Assembly: GCF_002836205.1 (NCBI RefSeq)
Contig: NZ_PJBE01000013.1
Location: forward strand, 3,224,001 to 3,288,000
Direction of reading: 5' to 3'
Length of the DNA: 64,000 bases
DNA from: Shewanella sp. Choline-02u-19
Lineage (GTDB): Bacteria; Pseudomonadota; Gammaproteobacteria; Enterobacterales; Shewanellaceae
This document shows, one piece after another, positions 43,391 to 53,046 of the stretch. The stretch's first letter is position 1, and each line of letters opens with the position of its first letter. Made by a program: the position numbers and the translations under genes. The notes beneath the pieces are model-generated. The model was not told the origin of the DNA, did no database searches, and saw only the letters and a program-made list of their open reading frames with translations.

Positions 43391-43735
43391 TTAACAGCAG
43401 CGCAATACTCTTTCTGGGCGATCGCCCATTTGTAACAGCCTTGCCAAATTAATCTCGATTAACTCAGGTTGTTGCTGCGCTAGTGTCTGCAAAATATCGC
43501 TTGCCCATAACGGCAACTCTGGATTAATACGATAAAAAACCCATTGTCCCTGACGTCGGTCAACTAACATTCCCAGTTTTCTCAATTGCGCCAAATGGCG
43601 AGAGATTTTAGGTTGGATGTCATCGAGTGCCGTCATCAATTCACAAACGCACAATTCTGATTCCGATTGGATCAGCAATAAACTGCGTAGTCGAGTATCG
43701 TCGGCGAGTGCTTTAAAAAAAGCTAATGGAGTCAT
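43391..43735 (-). CDS. arsR: ArsR-type arsenic-responsive repressor
   Basis: 114 aa winged-helix protein. The As(III)-binding CVC motif is present in ESELCVCELMTALDDIQPKI, followed by SRHLAQLRKLGMLVDRRQGQ (recognition helix and wing). Its C-terminus has a second cysteine pair (RVLRCC). It represses its own operon until As(III) binds. Spacing to acr3 is 33 bp. Confidence 0.95.
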   Translation of the reverse strand: MTPLAFFKALADDTRLRSLLLIQSESELCVCELMTALDDIQPKISRHLAQLRKLGMLVDRRQGQWVFYRINPELPLWASDILQTLAQQQPELIEINLARLLQMGDRPERVLRCC

Positions 43736-43797
43736 ATTGTGCTCTTCGCAAAAGGTGTCTATAAAACCAGATTAGCCATGGTTTTTTGCACACATAG

Positions 43798-43838
43798 GAT
43801 ATATGAAAAATAATATATATGTTTTGCCATATATTCAA
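43798..43838 (-). promoter_or_regulatory. ars operon promoter with overlapping operator
   Basis: On the minus strand TTGAAT (43838-43833), a 17-nt spacer and TATTAT (43815-43810) form a good sigma-70 promoter. Inverted arms GATATATG (43798-43805) and CATATATTC (43828-43836) flank the -10 and reach the -35, the expected place for ArsR. Confidence 0.7.
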
Positions 43839-43970
43839 GTAGAGATTTAAAAATATTATTCACTTTGAAAAATACGCTGCAGACAGGTTAATGTTTGACT
43901 AAGTCATTATAAGTTTAGTATCTGGATGATTTACATAATGATAGATCGAAAATTAAGGCAGGTGAAAACA

Positions 43971-44154
43971 ATGCAAAAATTGAAAGTAGCGGTTTGTAGG
44001 TAGTAAACCCACTCCACCTCATCTATTGATTTTTGGCTATCAAAATCTACAAAGCTGTGATGGGGTGATTAGCTTAAGCTGCCAATTCAGTGATAAAGCG
44101 CAAGCTAATGCCAAGCAAAGTTACGGTATTAATGCCGATCATTTGAGTATTTAA
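43971..44154 (+). pseudogene. Frameshifted small gene remnant beside the ars operon
   Basis: ATG 43971 with AGGTGAA upstream starts MQKLKVAVCR then stops (TAG 44001). The frame starting AGT at 44002 stays open for 50 codons (SKPTPPHLLIFGYQNLQSCD...INADHLSI) to TAA 44154. One frameshift would join the two into a protein of about 60 residues. The source family is not recognised. It could be a dead arsenic-related gene. Confidence 0.4.
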
Positions 44155-44318
44155 AGTCAGCAACCCCGAGTACAATTACCGAGCACTTTTTTGGCGTGAG
44201 TCTGGACTTAAACATAAGAGTGAAGCCGTAAACCATCACTAAGCGGTGACAACGCCGGATAAAAAAACCATAAAAAAGGCTTCCGAAGAAGCCTTATATT
44301 AAAATATACGATAGTGCG
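44155..44318. terminator. Terminator of pmbA (44273-44296) and flank
   Basis: AAGGCTTC-TTCG-GAAGCCTT followed by TTTTTT on the minus strand. The rest of the interval holds nothing recognised. Confidence 0.8.
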
Positions 44319-45659
44319 TTAGCTACCCGCAATCTTCATTTTGTCCATCAAGATCCCACCAGTACGGATCGACGAGCGTAAATCTCTGTCTTTCGCAACC
44401 GCAACAATATTGCTATACATATCTTTTAGATTGCCAGCAATGGTGATCTCTTCAACTGGATATAAGATAACGCCATTTTCAACATAAAAACCTGCGGCGC
44501 CGCGTGAGTAGTCACCCGTTACGGTATTAACCCCTTGCCCCATCACCTCGGTAATAATCAATCCTGTGCCCATCTCTTTGACGAGCTCATCAAATGTTTG
44601 CCCCGTTGATGACAACGTCCAATTATAGATCCCACCCGCATGGCCAGTGTTTGTCAGGCCTAATTTTCTGGCTGAGTAACTCGTTAGTAAATAAGTGGCC
44701 AATCGACCATTATCAATAATCTTACGATCTTGAGTCGCGACACCTTCGCTGTCATAAGCTGAACTGGCTAGTGCACCGACTAATTGCGGTTGCTCATCAA
44801 TACTAAACCAATCCGGAAAAACCTGAGTGTCGATGGCATCCAACAAGAAGCTAGATTTACGATAAATGCTACCGCCACTAATCGCACCGACTAAGTGCCC
44901 CATCAATCCGGTCGCTATCTCTGGAGAAAATAAAATCGGTAATTCAGTGGTCGCAATCTTTCGGCCGCCTAAACGGCCTGCCGTTTTTTGGGCCGCTGAA
45001 GCTCCAACCAACTCTGGCGCTAACAGCTCGCTGTATTTTCTGGCGATGGTGTAGTCATAATCGCGCTGCATGCCACCATCAATCTCACCAATAGCCACAC
45101 AACTTAAGCTATATCGAGAACTACAATATCCATGTAAAAAACCATGGCTGTTGCCGTATACCTTGACACTTGAATGCGCACTGGCGCTGGCGCCATCAGA
45201 GGTTTGCACCCGCTTATCGGTGTCGAGTGCGGCCTCTTCGGCCAAAATCGAGATGCGAGTTAACTCTTCAGGTGAAATGTTCTGCGGATGATATAGATCT
45301 AAATCAGGAAACTTTGTCGCCATCAGTGATTTATCGGCTAGACCATTATAAGGATCTGCTGACGTAAAACGGGCAATATCATCGGCCGCTTTTACCGCTT
45401 GTTTAATGGCTGCAGGACTGAGATCTGAAGTCGAGGAGCTGCCTTTACAACCCCCTCTAAAGAGTGTGATCCCCAGTGCACCATCTTTATTAAACTCTAC
45501 CGTCTCAACTTCTTTCATACGAGTTGAAACAGATAGCCCTTGCTGCTTACTAATCGCAACTTCAGCACCAGAAGTGCCTAAGGTTTTTGCATATTCCAGT
45601 GCCATTGAAACGGCGTCTTGTAGGGAATCTAATTCGATATCAATGCTAGGTGAGGACAC
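44319..45659 (-). CDS. pmbA: PmbA (TldE), metalloprotease partner of TldD
   Basis: 446 aa from GTG 45659, which has GAAGAG at the right distance; a longer ATG form (45707) adds unrelated residues. Family segments: TSGAEVAISKQQGLSVSTRM, GCKGSSSTSDLSPAAIKQAV, and GGSIYRKSSFLLDAI, then GDYSRGAAGFYVENG. TldE lacks the zinc motif and works with TldD in peptide cleavage (microcin B17 maturation, CcdA turnover in E. coli). tldD is in this window but 10 kb away. Divergent from darP as in E. coli. Confidence 0.93.
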   Translation of the reverse strand: MSSPSIDIELDSLQDAVSMALEYAKTLGTSGAEVAISKQQGLSVSTRMKEVETVEFNKDGALGITLFRGGCKGSSSTSDLSPAAIKQAVKAADDIARFTSADPYNGLADKSLMATKFPDLDLYHPQNISPEELTRISILAEEAALDTDKRVQTSDGASASAHSSVKVYGNSHGFLHGYCSSRYSLSCVAIGEIDGGMQRDYDYTIARKYSELLAPELVGASAAQKTAGRLGGRKIATTELPILFSPEIATGLMGHLVGAISGGSIYRKSSFLLDAIDTQVFPDWFSIDEQPQLVGALASSAYDSEGVATQDRKIIDNGRLATYLLTSYSARKLGLTNTGHAGGIYNWTLSSTGQTFDELVKEMGTGLIITEVMGQGVNTVTGDYSRGAAGFYVENGVILYPVEEITIAGNLKDMYSNIVAVAKDRDLRSSIRTGGILMDKMKIAGS

Positions 45660-45739
45660 AAATCTACTCTTCAATAATCGGTAATGACTTAAGCATAACA
45701 AACCCAAAAAACAATCACATTAAATATCTGGTCACTTCA

Positions 45740-46333
45740 GAGCCGCTCAGACTTTTCAATGCAAGGCTCACTGATGAAGAAATGCTTATTCCCTTTCAAG
45801 TCAATGTAACGCAGAAGTGGAACACCTGAGAGGCTCACGTAGTGCGGCTGATGTTCAATGCGATGACAAAGCCCTTTAAGCTTCGTTGTGGGCTTTGGAT
45901 ATACGACTATGTTCCATACAAAATAAGACATTCCCGCCCTCCTTGGCGGTCAGATTTAGGAGGTACGAGTCCACGGATGGACGAAGGTAGAATAATGCAG
46001 GAGCAATTATCGAGAGCGAAGCACGACTAAAGGGATTTAGGGGGTAGAGTCATGCATGGAGCAATTACCGAAGATGCCAGAGCTGAGAATAACGATTAGC
46101 TTCAATCATCCGCTAGCCACATGGATGTGGCGAATGTCTGTATTGCAGGAGCAAATACAATCCTTACCTACAGGGCTTTGAACACCCGCTGAGTGATCAC
46201 CTATTTATTTAAATTAGTATAATTGCGCCAGTTTACTTATTAGTGTGCTTTCGATTCACCTAGATAAAATATGGCAGGTCAACTGGCTTTATAAATGTTA
46301 TTATTAAATCAGTATTTGTAAGAGATTTTAGAT
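45740..46333. repeat. Non-coding region with repeats of a ~55-70-bp element
   Basis: Between the divergent pmbA and darP lie three related segments: one starting GATTTAGGAGGTACGAGT (45954) with GCAGGAGCAATTATCGAGA, one starting GATTTAGGGGGTAGAGT (46035) with GGAGCAATTACCGA, and one with GCAGGAGCAAATAC (46144). Hairpins GTCC...GGAC and GCCACAT-GG-ATGTGGC (46116-46131) occur between them. It looks like an intergenic dispersed repeat of Shewanella type; short ORFs in it are not credible genes. Confidence 0.6.
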
Positions 46334-46876
46334 ATGAAGATTGTCGGTGACTCAGAACATTTCCACCAGCCCTATGACAAAGATGATGACTACGAAAGCA
46401 GAGCTGAAGCTAAGCGTGGTATCGCCATCTACCAAGAAATTGGTAACGAATTGACTTTACTAAGTAAAAGTCAGATTGAAAGACTCAATCTTGATGAAAT
46501 TATTTATGACAACGTGTTAAAAGCTAAGACGATTAAGAGCAACACTGAAGCTTATCGTCGCCATTTGCAATATATTGGCAAGTTAATGCGCTACGTTGAT
46601 ATTGAAGAGCTACAGCTCGCAATAAAAAACGTATTGAATAAAAACAGCAATGAAAGCGCCAAGAGTAATGTTGCGGATAAGACTCGCGACCAACTGCTCA
46701 ACGATGGTGACACTGCGATTCAAGCGTTGATCGAGAAACACCCAGATTTAGACAGACAAAAGTTGCGTCAATTTGTCCGTCAAACCAAGAAAGAACTCAC
46801 TAAAAATGCTGATATTGAGCTATCAAAAACAGCAAAAGAGTTCAGTAAATATATACGTAACGGAATCCCAGAATAA
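46334..46876 (+). CDS. darP: DarP (YjgA), 50S ribosomal subunit maturation factor
   Basis: 180 aa, like E. coli YjgA. The region YEIGNELTLLSKSQ-type segment (YQEIGNELTLLSKSQIERLN), then RRHLQYIGKLMRYVDIEELQ and RQKLRQFVRQTKKELTKN, matches the family. DarP helps the peptidyl-transferase centre of the large subunit to fold. Terminator at 46896. Neighbour pmbA is conserved. Confidence 0.93.
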   Translation: MKIVGDSEHFHQPYDKDDDYESRAEAKRGIAIYQEIGNELTLLSKSQIERLNLDEIIYDNVLKAKTIKSNTEAYRRHLQYIGKLMRYVDIEELQLAIKNVLNKNSNESAKSNVADKTRDQLLNDGDTAIQALIEKHPDLDRQKLRQFVRQTKKELTKNADIELSKTAKEFSKYIRNGIPE

Positions 46877-46895
46877 TCGTTACCAATCTAGATAT

Positions 46896-46937
46896 TAGCT
46901 CTCTGCATAAGTCGTTTATTCAGAGAGCTATTTTTTT
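46896..46937 (+). terminator. Intrinsic terminator of darP
   Basis: TAGCTCTCTG / CAGAGAGCTA followed by seven T. Confidence 0.85.
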
Positions 46938-47027
46938 GATCAATGATAAATACTCATAGTATCGTTGTGATCAAATTAACTAACCCCTTCAAACAGTACT
47001 GTTCATACTTGCACAAGGAATTTGTGA

Positions 47028-49556
47028 ATGCGCCTCACCAAGAAGCTGGCCACCATCCCTTTTACTCTTTTATGTTTATCTCTATTAAGCGGCTGTAATG
47101 GCGCCTCTGGTGATAACGAAGACACCGAAAATGGCGGCACCTATGCCCTCAGCTTAAGTTATAAAACGGTTGAGAACGGAGTTTGCGCCGAAGCAACGGA
47201 CGCACTCAGTTTTTCCGCCAACAGCACTTTTTGTGCAGTGGCACACTTAAAACAAGATGACAGCAACCGTAATGGTAAGCTTATCTCCTTCTCTACCAGC
47301 TTTGGTGAACTTTCAGTTGCGACTAAATTAACCAGCGGTAACGGCCAAGCTGAAGTGATCGTCAGCAATATTTCAGGTGCAGAAGGCGCTGGCGCGTTGA
47401 CAGCCAGCTTTACTGAAGGTGACAGCAGTGCTAATGCTAGTCGTAATTTTGAGTTCACTTCGGCCACTTCGCCATCAGAGCCAAGCTTTACGCTTAACAG
47501 TGCAATCATTAATGGTACTGCCGTTGTCACCCAATTTAAGGCAGATGAAACCGTTCAGCTACAGGCGCAATTTTTAGATGAGCAAGGTCTCGGCGTGGCA
47601 GGCAAGAAGGCTACTTTTGTTGCCGGCAACGCCAGCTTAAATCCAAGCTCTGCACTCACTAAAGAAAATGGTATCGCTCAAGTCAGCTACACCCCAACAG
47701 AAAGTGAACTCGGCGCAGCCAATATGTCAGTCACGCTTGAAAGTGATGGCAAGACCTACCAAAGTTCCGGTCTATATGAGGTATTAGCTAAAGATGCCGT
47801 TAGTGAAGAGGGAATTATCGTTATTGGTCATTTTTCTACTGACGGCAGTACGTTCATTGAAGATAAGTTAGCGACCACATTACCACTAGTTAAAGAGCAA
47901 AGAATTGTTAGTGCAGGCGGAACTTTTGGAGTCACCGCGGATCTAGCAACCAAGAACGAAGACGGTAGCTACACTCGACTACAAACCCCCACCAGTGTGA
48001 GTTTTAGCTCCAGCTGTGTCCAGGGGAGTAACGCTAGCATCGACTCACCGGTAACGACATTGTCTGGTACGGCAAGCTCCACATTCCAAAACACTAGCTG
48101 TAGCGGTAATAGCGAGCGTGATGACCAAATAATTGCCTCTATTGTTGCTGGCAACCAGACGCTTTCTGCAATGCTTGATTTTTCACTGGCTAGTCAAACA
48201 TTAGCTAACTTAAGTTTTGTATCAGCAGAACCAGCATCAATACGCATTAAAGGTGCTGGCGGCACTGGTTCTAGCGAGTCGTCACTTATCACCTTTAAAG
48301 TCTCGGATGCCAATGGCCAACCAATAGCACAACAACAAGTTGATTTCTCACTTGATACCACTGTTGGTGGCATTACTTTTTCGGATGGTGAATCAACCAC
48401 AACTAACACTAGTAACTCTGCTGGACTCGTCAGTGCCACAGTATTATCCGGTACGGTACCTACGCCAGTGCGTGTTGTAGCAACTGCGGTAAACGATGAT
48501 GAGTCTGTCACCAGTCAGTCTGAGCAGTTAACCATTAATACTGGTTTGCCGCAGCAACTAGGCTTTAGTGTTTCAGCGGATTTATTTAACCCTGAAGCGG
48601 GTGATTACAATGGTGAAAAGGTTGCAATCACAGCCTACGCATCTGACAGTTTTGGCAACCCCGCGCCTGATGACACCACGATTAACTTCACAGCTGAAGG
48701 CGGCCAAATAGTGCCTAGCTGTTTAACAGTCAACGGCACCTGTAGCGTGGAATGGACATCGGCTAATGCTCGTGTGCCTAACCACCGCATTACAGTCCTC
48801 GCCTATGCTTTAGGTCATGAGACCTTTTTCGATACTAATGGTAACAACGTTTTTGATGATGCTGATGGTGGAGCAATTGCAAAAGCTTGTTTAGACAGCA
48901 GTGGTGCAGCGGTTGCCTGCGTTGGTAACGGTAGAGATATTGAAACTTACCATCCTAATGGCTTTAGCGATTTAGGCGATGCGTTTAGAGATGACAATGA
49001 ATCGGGTAGTCACACCTCAGGTGAACCCTATTTTAATACCGCATCAAGCAGCAGTTACCAAACTGCTGACGGGCTATTCAATGGTCCTCAATGCACCAGT
49101 GGCAGCTTATGCGGCACAGGGCAAGCTAATAAAACCTATATCCGTAAAGCGCTTATATTGACAATGTCTGGTTCGCAAGCACATTTTGAAATACAACAAG
49201 ATGGCATTACCCTCTATAGCGACGGTGATGATGCATCCGCTATCGTGACTAATGCTATAGCAGCTGGTGCTTCATCGACATTTAGCATTCGCTTCTTCGA
49301 TAGCGCCAATCAGATAATGCCAGCTAATACGAATTTGACCACTACAGCCTCTCAGGGTGAACTTGAGTCTGACACTTTTGTGGTACCCAATCGTAATGGC
49401 ATTGGTGGCAACAGCACCAGCTTTGTACTGACTAACGATATTGACCCTACAAGTACCGGTGAACTGAGTAAGACCAGTAATGTATCGATTGAAGTACTGA
49501 CCCCTAAACCAGTGAAAACCACTATCGGTTTTGGTGTTCAACTTACAGGTACATAA
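47028..49556 (+). CDS. Large lipoprotein with bacterial Ig-like repeats
   Basis: 842 aa. The lipoprotein signal ends LSLLSGC (Cys23). Several Ig-like (invasin/Big-1-type) segments follow: about 45-150, 155-250 (AQFLDEQGLGVAGKKATFVA), 390-500 (FKVSDANGQPIAQQQVDFSL) and 505-590 (AYASDSFGNPAPDDTTINFT). Around 603-615 DTNGNNVFDDAD looks like a calcium loop. Likely anchored at the outer membrane and extended from the surface or in the periplasm. Cysteines occur in pairs in the mature part. Terminator follows. Confidence 0.8.
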   Translation: MRLTKKLATIPFTLLCLSLLSGCNGASGDNEDTENGGTYALSLSYKTVENGVCAEATDALSFSANSTFCAVAHLKQDDSNRNGKLISFSTSFGELSVATKLTSGNGQAEVIVSNISGAEGAGALTASFTEGDSSANASRNFEFTSATSPSEPSFTLNSAIINGTAVVTQFKADETVQLQAQFLDEQGLGVAGKKATFVAGNASLNPSSALTKENGIAQVSYTPTESELGAANMSVTLESDGKTYQSSGLYEVLAKDAVSEEGIIVIGHFSTDGSTFIEDKLATTLPLVKEQRIVSAGGTFGVTADLATKNEDGSYTRLQTPTSVSFSSSCVQGSNASIDSPVTTLSGTASSTFQNTSCSGNSERDDQIIASIVAGNQTLSAMLDFSLASQTLANLSFVSAEPASIRIKGAGGTGSSESSLITFKVSDANGQPIAQQQVDFSLDTTVGGITFSDGESTTTNTSNSAGLVSATVLSGTVPTPVRVVATAVNDDESVTSQSEQLTINTGLPQQLGFSVSADLFNPEAGDYNGEKVAITAYASDSFGNPAPDDTTINFTAEGGQIVPSCLTVNGTCSVEWTSANARVPNHRITVLAYALGHETFFDTNGNNVFDDADGGAIAKACLDSSGAAVACVGNGRDIETYHPNGFSDLGDAFRDDNESGSHTSGEPYFNTASSSSYQTADGLFNGPQCTSGSLCGTGQANKTYIRKALILTMSGSQAHFEIQQDGITLYSDGDDASAIVTNAIAAGASSTFSIRFFDSANQIMPANTNLTTTASQGELESDTFVVPNRNGIGGNSTSFVLTNDIDPTSTGELSKTSNVSIEVLTPKPVKTTIGFGVQLTGT

Positions 49557-49614
49557 TTACTGCAAACTATCGGCACTTAGTTAATGAGTGCCTATACAAT
49601 TACGTTGAAACAGC

Positions 49615-49651
49615 AAAAAGCCCGCTGCAATATTATTGCAGCGGGCTTTTT
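49615..49651. terminator. Bidirectional terminator between the lipoprotein gene and the ABC-2 permease gene
   Basis: AAAAAGCCCGCTGCAATA / TATTGCAGCGGGCTTTTT-type perfect hairpin with T and A runs on each side; the genes are convergent. Confidence 0.9.
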
Positions 49652-49714
49652 ATTTGTCGCTCTATCTGTTCGAGGCTATGCAGCCGACGAGCACTCCATT
49701 AATTGACTTAACCT

Positions 49715-50884
49715 CTAAGGTGTTAATTCAGATTGGTGCACATCAGCTTTTAAGTGAGCGGTTAAGCGGGCTTTAGCGCCAACATATGCCAACGCAAAGT
49801 AAAATGCTGTCATCGCCCATAACTGTAGCCATTGCGGCATAATACTCTGCCACGACGCGCCCATTTGATTGAGCTCTAACATCGCCATAATACCTGGCAC
49901 TGCGGGAAAGATTTGCGACACTGCCACAACAGACTCTGGGATTAACGCTGTCGGCCACACAAAGCCTGACACAAACAGAATCGGCATGGAGATCAGCAGT
50001 AACACTTGAGTAGGTAGATCGCGTCGGGTAAACAAGCAACTAAAAGCAATACCAGCAGCGGTAGTGGCCAGTAAGAAAGGCAATAGCAATAATGCAACCG
50101 TGCCAAAGCTTGCCTGTAAACTCACGTCATACCAATAGTAACAATACCCAACATAGTAACTAGTCAGCAGTGTATAAATCCCCATAAAGGCTACCATGCG
50201 ACCACACACTAATTTAAGCGGGCTTACCTGCCGCCAATAGCCGGTTTCTTTCCACTGACTAGCACCGAGAATACTGGTCCCAATCAACAATGTTTGATGC
50301 AAAATTAATAGGAACAGCCCAGGTACAATATAAGGGGTGTAGCCTAAACTTGGATTAAAAGCGGGAATACTATTGAGTTTAACCACATTAAGGCTTTGAT
50401 CTGCCGCTTGCGCACCACTGCCTTGAGCCAGTAACCCCAACCGCTGCATACTCTTCCCTGCATCAAGCCCCGTTGAAATAAGCCCCTCTGCAACGGCGGA
50501 GTATATTAAAAAGTAACTCGCATCGCCGCCATAACTTAATGTCACTCCACGACCCAGTAATAGATCGCGCCTAAAGTCTGCCGGAATAACCAACAGGCCA
50601 TGAGCTCGTCCAGATTCTATCCATTTTTTAGCCTTATCAATTGAACCCACTTTGGCGATCACTTGAATTTTTGCATTGGCATCTGCATGACGAATAAGCT
50701 GACGGCTTAATGATGAATGGTCGTGATCCACCACCACCAGCTGTTGCTCTGTCGGCACTTGATTAAGATACGGTAACGGATAAAGAATAGAGTAAAAAAG
50801 CACGCCACCAAATACCGTAATAACAATGGTTTTGTCAGCCAAAATAGCTTTTAATTCTGCGATGATAAGCTGCAAGAAGCTCAT
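49715..50884 (-). CDS. ABC-2 type permease (YhhJ/YbhR-like), second of two
   Basis: 389 aa: one N-terminal TM, a periplasmic domain (VVDHDHSSLSRQLIRHADAN) and five or so C-terminal TM segments, the ABC2_membrane_3 arrangement. It is one base downstream of the other permease, so the two are co-translated. Part of an export system with HlyD and TolC. No ATPase gene in the cluster. Confidence 0.85.
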   Translation of the reverse strand: MSFLQLIIAELKAILADKTIVITVFGGVLFYSILYPLPYLNQVPTEQQLVVVDHDHSSLSRQLIRHADANAKIQVIAKVGSIDKAKKWIESGRAHGLLVIPADFRRDLLLGRGVTLSYGGDASYFLIYSAVAEGLISTGLDAGKSMQRLGLLAQGSGAQAADQSLNVVKLNSIPAFNPSLGYTPYIVPGLFLLILHQTLLIGTSILGASQWKETGYWRQVSPLKLVCGRMVAFMGIYTLLTSYYVGYCYYWYDVSLQASFGTVALLLLPFLLATTAAGIAFSCLFTRRDLPTQVLLLISMPILFVSGFVWPTALIPESVVAVSQIFPAVPGIMAMLELNQMGASWQSIMPQWLQLWAMTAFYFALAYVGAKARLTAHLKADVHQSELTP

Positions 50885-50885
50885 A

Positions 50886-52040
50886 CTAATGCTCCTTAGC
50901 TGCGAGTGGTGCAGTTACATTATCTGCTGAATCGAAGCCTTTTGCAGCCAATACGCTAATCGGAATGAGTAGCAATAGGAAGCCCCAATAGCCAGTAAAC
51001 TGGGGCAAGGTCGCTAACCAACCTTGACCGTAACTCACCACCGCAATATGAGTTTCAATATAATGACTCGATGGCATAATGACGCGCCACCATTGGGCAA
51101 GTGCAGGCATCTCATGGGTGGGGAATGTCACGCCCATAAAAGCAAATGCAGGGGCAAACATAGCGGTACAAAAACTAATAACCCTAGCGCTGTCTTTTAG
51201 GACGAAGAAGATCAGCAGCACCAGTAACCACACCGCGAGCAACATCAGCAGTTGTGCAACTAACAGTAGCGCGATACTGCCAGCAATAGGCAAACCTAAA
51301 TACAGATAGATAAGCGCGAGAATAAAGCCACCATGCAGCAGCACAATTGGCGTATAGAAAAGCACTTTCGCCGCAATACCTTTCCACATCCCGAGTGAAA
51401 CCCATTCAGAGGTGGTATTCCAGCGTAGCTCTCGATTAAGGCTATTAGCAAACACCATCATGGCCACGAGTTGCAGCAACGCTATCAATACTGGTGGCAC
51501 CAGAAAACCCACATAGTTGTTATTACGGTTAAATAACGCCGTTGTTTGACTGCTCACCGGACTTAAATTCACCGCGACCTTGGCTTTAGGCACGCCCGCA
51601 GCGAGTTGTTTCATCGCCGCGAATGGTTTTAAACCATCGGCCATGCTTGCTTGTAGCTGGCTCGACAATAACTTACCCACCAATAAAAACTGGCTATTAT
51701 AGCGGATATCAATCGTCGGGCTTTTACCTGTAAGCAGGTCACGTTTAAAGCCGTGGGGCAACACTAGCAGCGCATAAACCTCTGCTTGTTGCATTGCGTC
51801 GACAGCGCTGGCGAGATCGGTATAACTGATGGGTTGTGTAACAGGGTTTGCTTGTAACTGCCGAGCAAGCGCTCGGGTCACTTGGCTTTGATCTAAATCG
51901 ACCACAGCCACTGGAAGTTGTCTTGGTAAGCCCGCACTAAATAGTAGCCATAATCCAATAATACCCAATAGCGGAATATAGCTGATAAGCGCCAGCTGCC
52001 AAGGATCGTCTAACAGGGCAGCTGTTTCTCTTTTTAGCAT
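50886..52040 (-). CDS. ABC-2 type permease, first of two
   Basis: 384 aa from ATG 52040. Same architecture as its neighbour: TM1, periplasmic segment VAVVDLDQSQVTRALARQLQ, then C-terminal TM block (VPPVLIALLQLVAMMVFANS). The two permeases would form the heterodimeric membrane part of an exporter. The gap from the HlyD gene is 34 bp. No Walker A sequence anywhere in the operon. Confidence 0.85.
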   Translation of the reverse strand: MLKRETAALLDDPWQLALISYIPLLGIIGLWLLFSAGLPRQLPVAVVDLDQSQVTRALARQLQANPVTQPISYTDLASAVDAMQQAEVYALLVLPHGFKRDLLTGKSPTIDIRYNSQFLLVGKLLSSQLQASMADGLKPFAAMKQLAAGVPKAKVAVNLSPVSSQTTALFNRNNNYVGFLVPPVLIALLQLVAMMVFANSLNRELRWNTTSEWVSLGMWKGIAAKVLFYTPIVLLHGGFILALIYLYLGLPIAGSIALLLVAQLLMLLAVWLLVLLIFFVLKDSARVISFCTAMFAPAFAFMGVTFPTHEMPALAQWWRVIMPSSHYIETHIAVVSYGQGWLATLPQFTGYWGFLLLLIPISVLAAKGFDSADNVTAPLAAKEH

Positions 52041-52074
52041 ATTTATCAAAGCATCAGCCCCGTGCTACAGAGTG

Positions 52075-53046
52075 TTATAAAGCAAACAGAATAGACATAC
52101 CGACTCTCAAGTCAGCAATAGCCTCATTCGGGCGTAGCTCGACTTGGAAAGTTCGCATATCAAAATCATGACCGCTTTCAGTTGCACGCCAAGTGGCAAA
52201 ATCACCCATGACCGCAATATGGCTAACGGTAAACTCAACGTCACGCTCAAGTGCGGGTATGGTTAATAACACTGTTTGGCCTTGCTTGACGTGCTTTAGC
52301 TGATCTTCACGTAACTGAAACACTGCCCAAGCGTCACTCATGTCTATTAAACTCACCACTGGGAAACCGCTAGGCGCTAGCTCACCCGCCTGCAAGAGAA
52401 CCTCGCTAACCTCAGCTGTTTTTGGCGATCGCATCTGACTATCAGCCAATATGGCATTGACTTCATTAACCGCCCCCTCAGCCATTCTAGTATTACCCGC
52501 TGCTGCGGCTTTGGTTTCATAGCGCGCACCTTCATCCGCCATTTGATACATGGCTAATGCAGCTTGTTCGGTATATTTTGCAGCTTGCCACTGCGTAAAG
52601 GCTTCATCACGCTTTTGTCGCGCAATGACTCCGTCATTAAATAGTGCTTCAATACGATCAAAGGTGGTATTAGCAAGTTTAGATCCCGCTTGCGCCTTCA
52701 ACCATTCCTCCCTCGAAGCCGAAATTTGCTGTTTACGAGCGCCATTATCAGCCTCTTGCTGCATCGCTTTAGCTGCATCTCGACCACCCTCGGCTTGCAT
52801 TAGTTTAGCTTTTAACTCAGGGCTATAAATCGCATATAGCAGATCGCCTTGGCTAACTTTATCTCCACGGCGCACGAGAACTTGCTCTACACGCCCAGGG
52901 ACTTTAGAGGAGATATTATATTCGCGGGCTTCAATCTGCCCCTGTAATACCTGTGGTTTAGGGCTGTAAGCTAACACGAGTCCGTAAGCTAATATTCCGA
53001 TTAGTGCAATAAGTGCTATTGCGGCCAAGATACGGTTAGTGCGCAT
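52075..53046 (-). CDS. HlyD-family periplasmic adaptor
   Basis: 323 aa from ATG 53046 (AAGGGG upstream), overlapping the TolC-like gene by 11 bp. N-terminal TM anchor (ILAAIALIALIGILAYGLVL), then the lipoyl/barrel-sandwich part QGQIEAREYNISSKVPGRVE and a coiled-coil hairpin (about 80-190). It couples the inner-membrane permeases to the outer-membrane channel. Confidence 0.9.
   Translation of the reverse strand: MRTNRILAAIALIALIGILAYGLVLAYSPKPQVLQGQIEAREYNISSKVPGRVEQVLVRRGDKVSQGDLLYAIYSPELKAKLMQAEGGRDAAKAMQQEADNGARKQQISASREEWLKAQAGSKLANTTFDRIEALFNDGVIARQKRDEAFTQWQAAKYTEQAALAMYQMADEGARYETKAAAAGNTRMAEGAVNEVNAILADSQMRSPKTAEVSEVLLQAGELAPSGFPVVSLIDMSDAWAVFQLREDQLKHVKQGQTVLLTIPALERDVEFTVSHIAVMGDFATWRATESGHDFDMRTFQVELRPNEAIADLRVGMSILFAL

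Noticed and set aside
45737..46030. Small ORFs on both strands between pmbA and darP
   Set aside because: They lie in repeat-rich non-coding DNA, overlap each other on opposite strands and have no ribosome binding sites.
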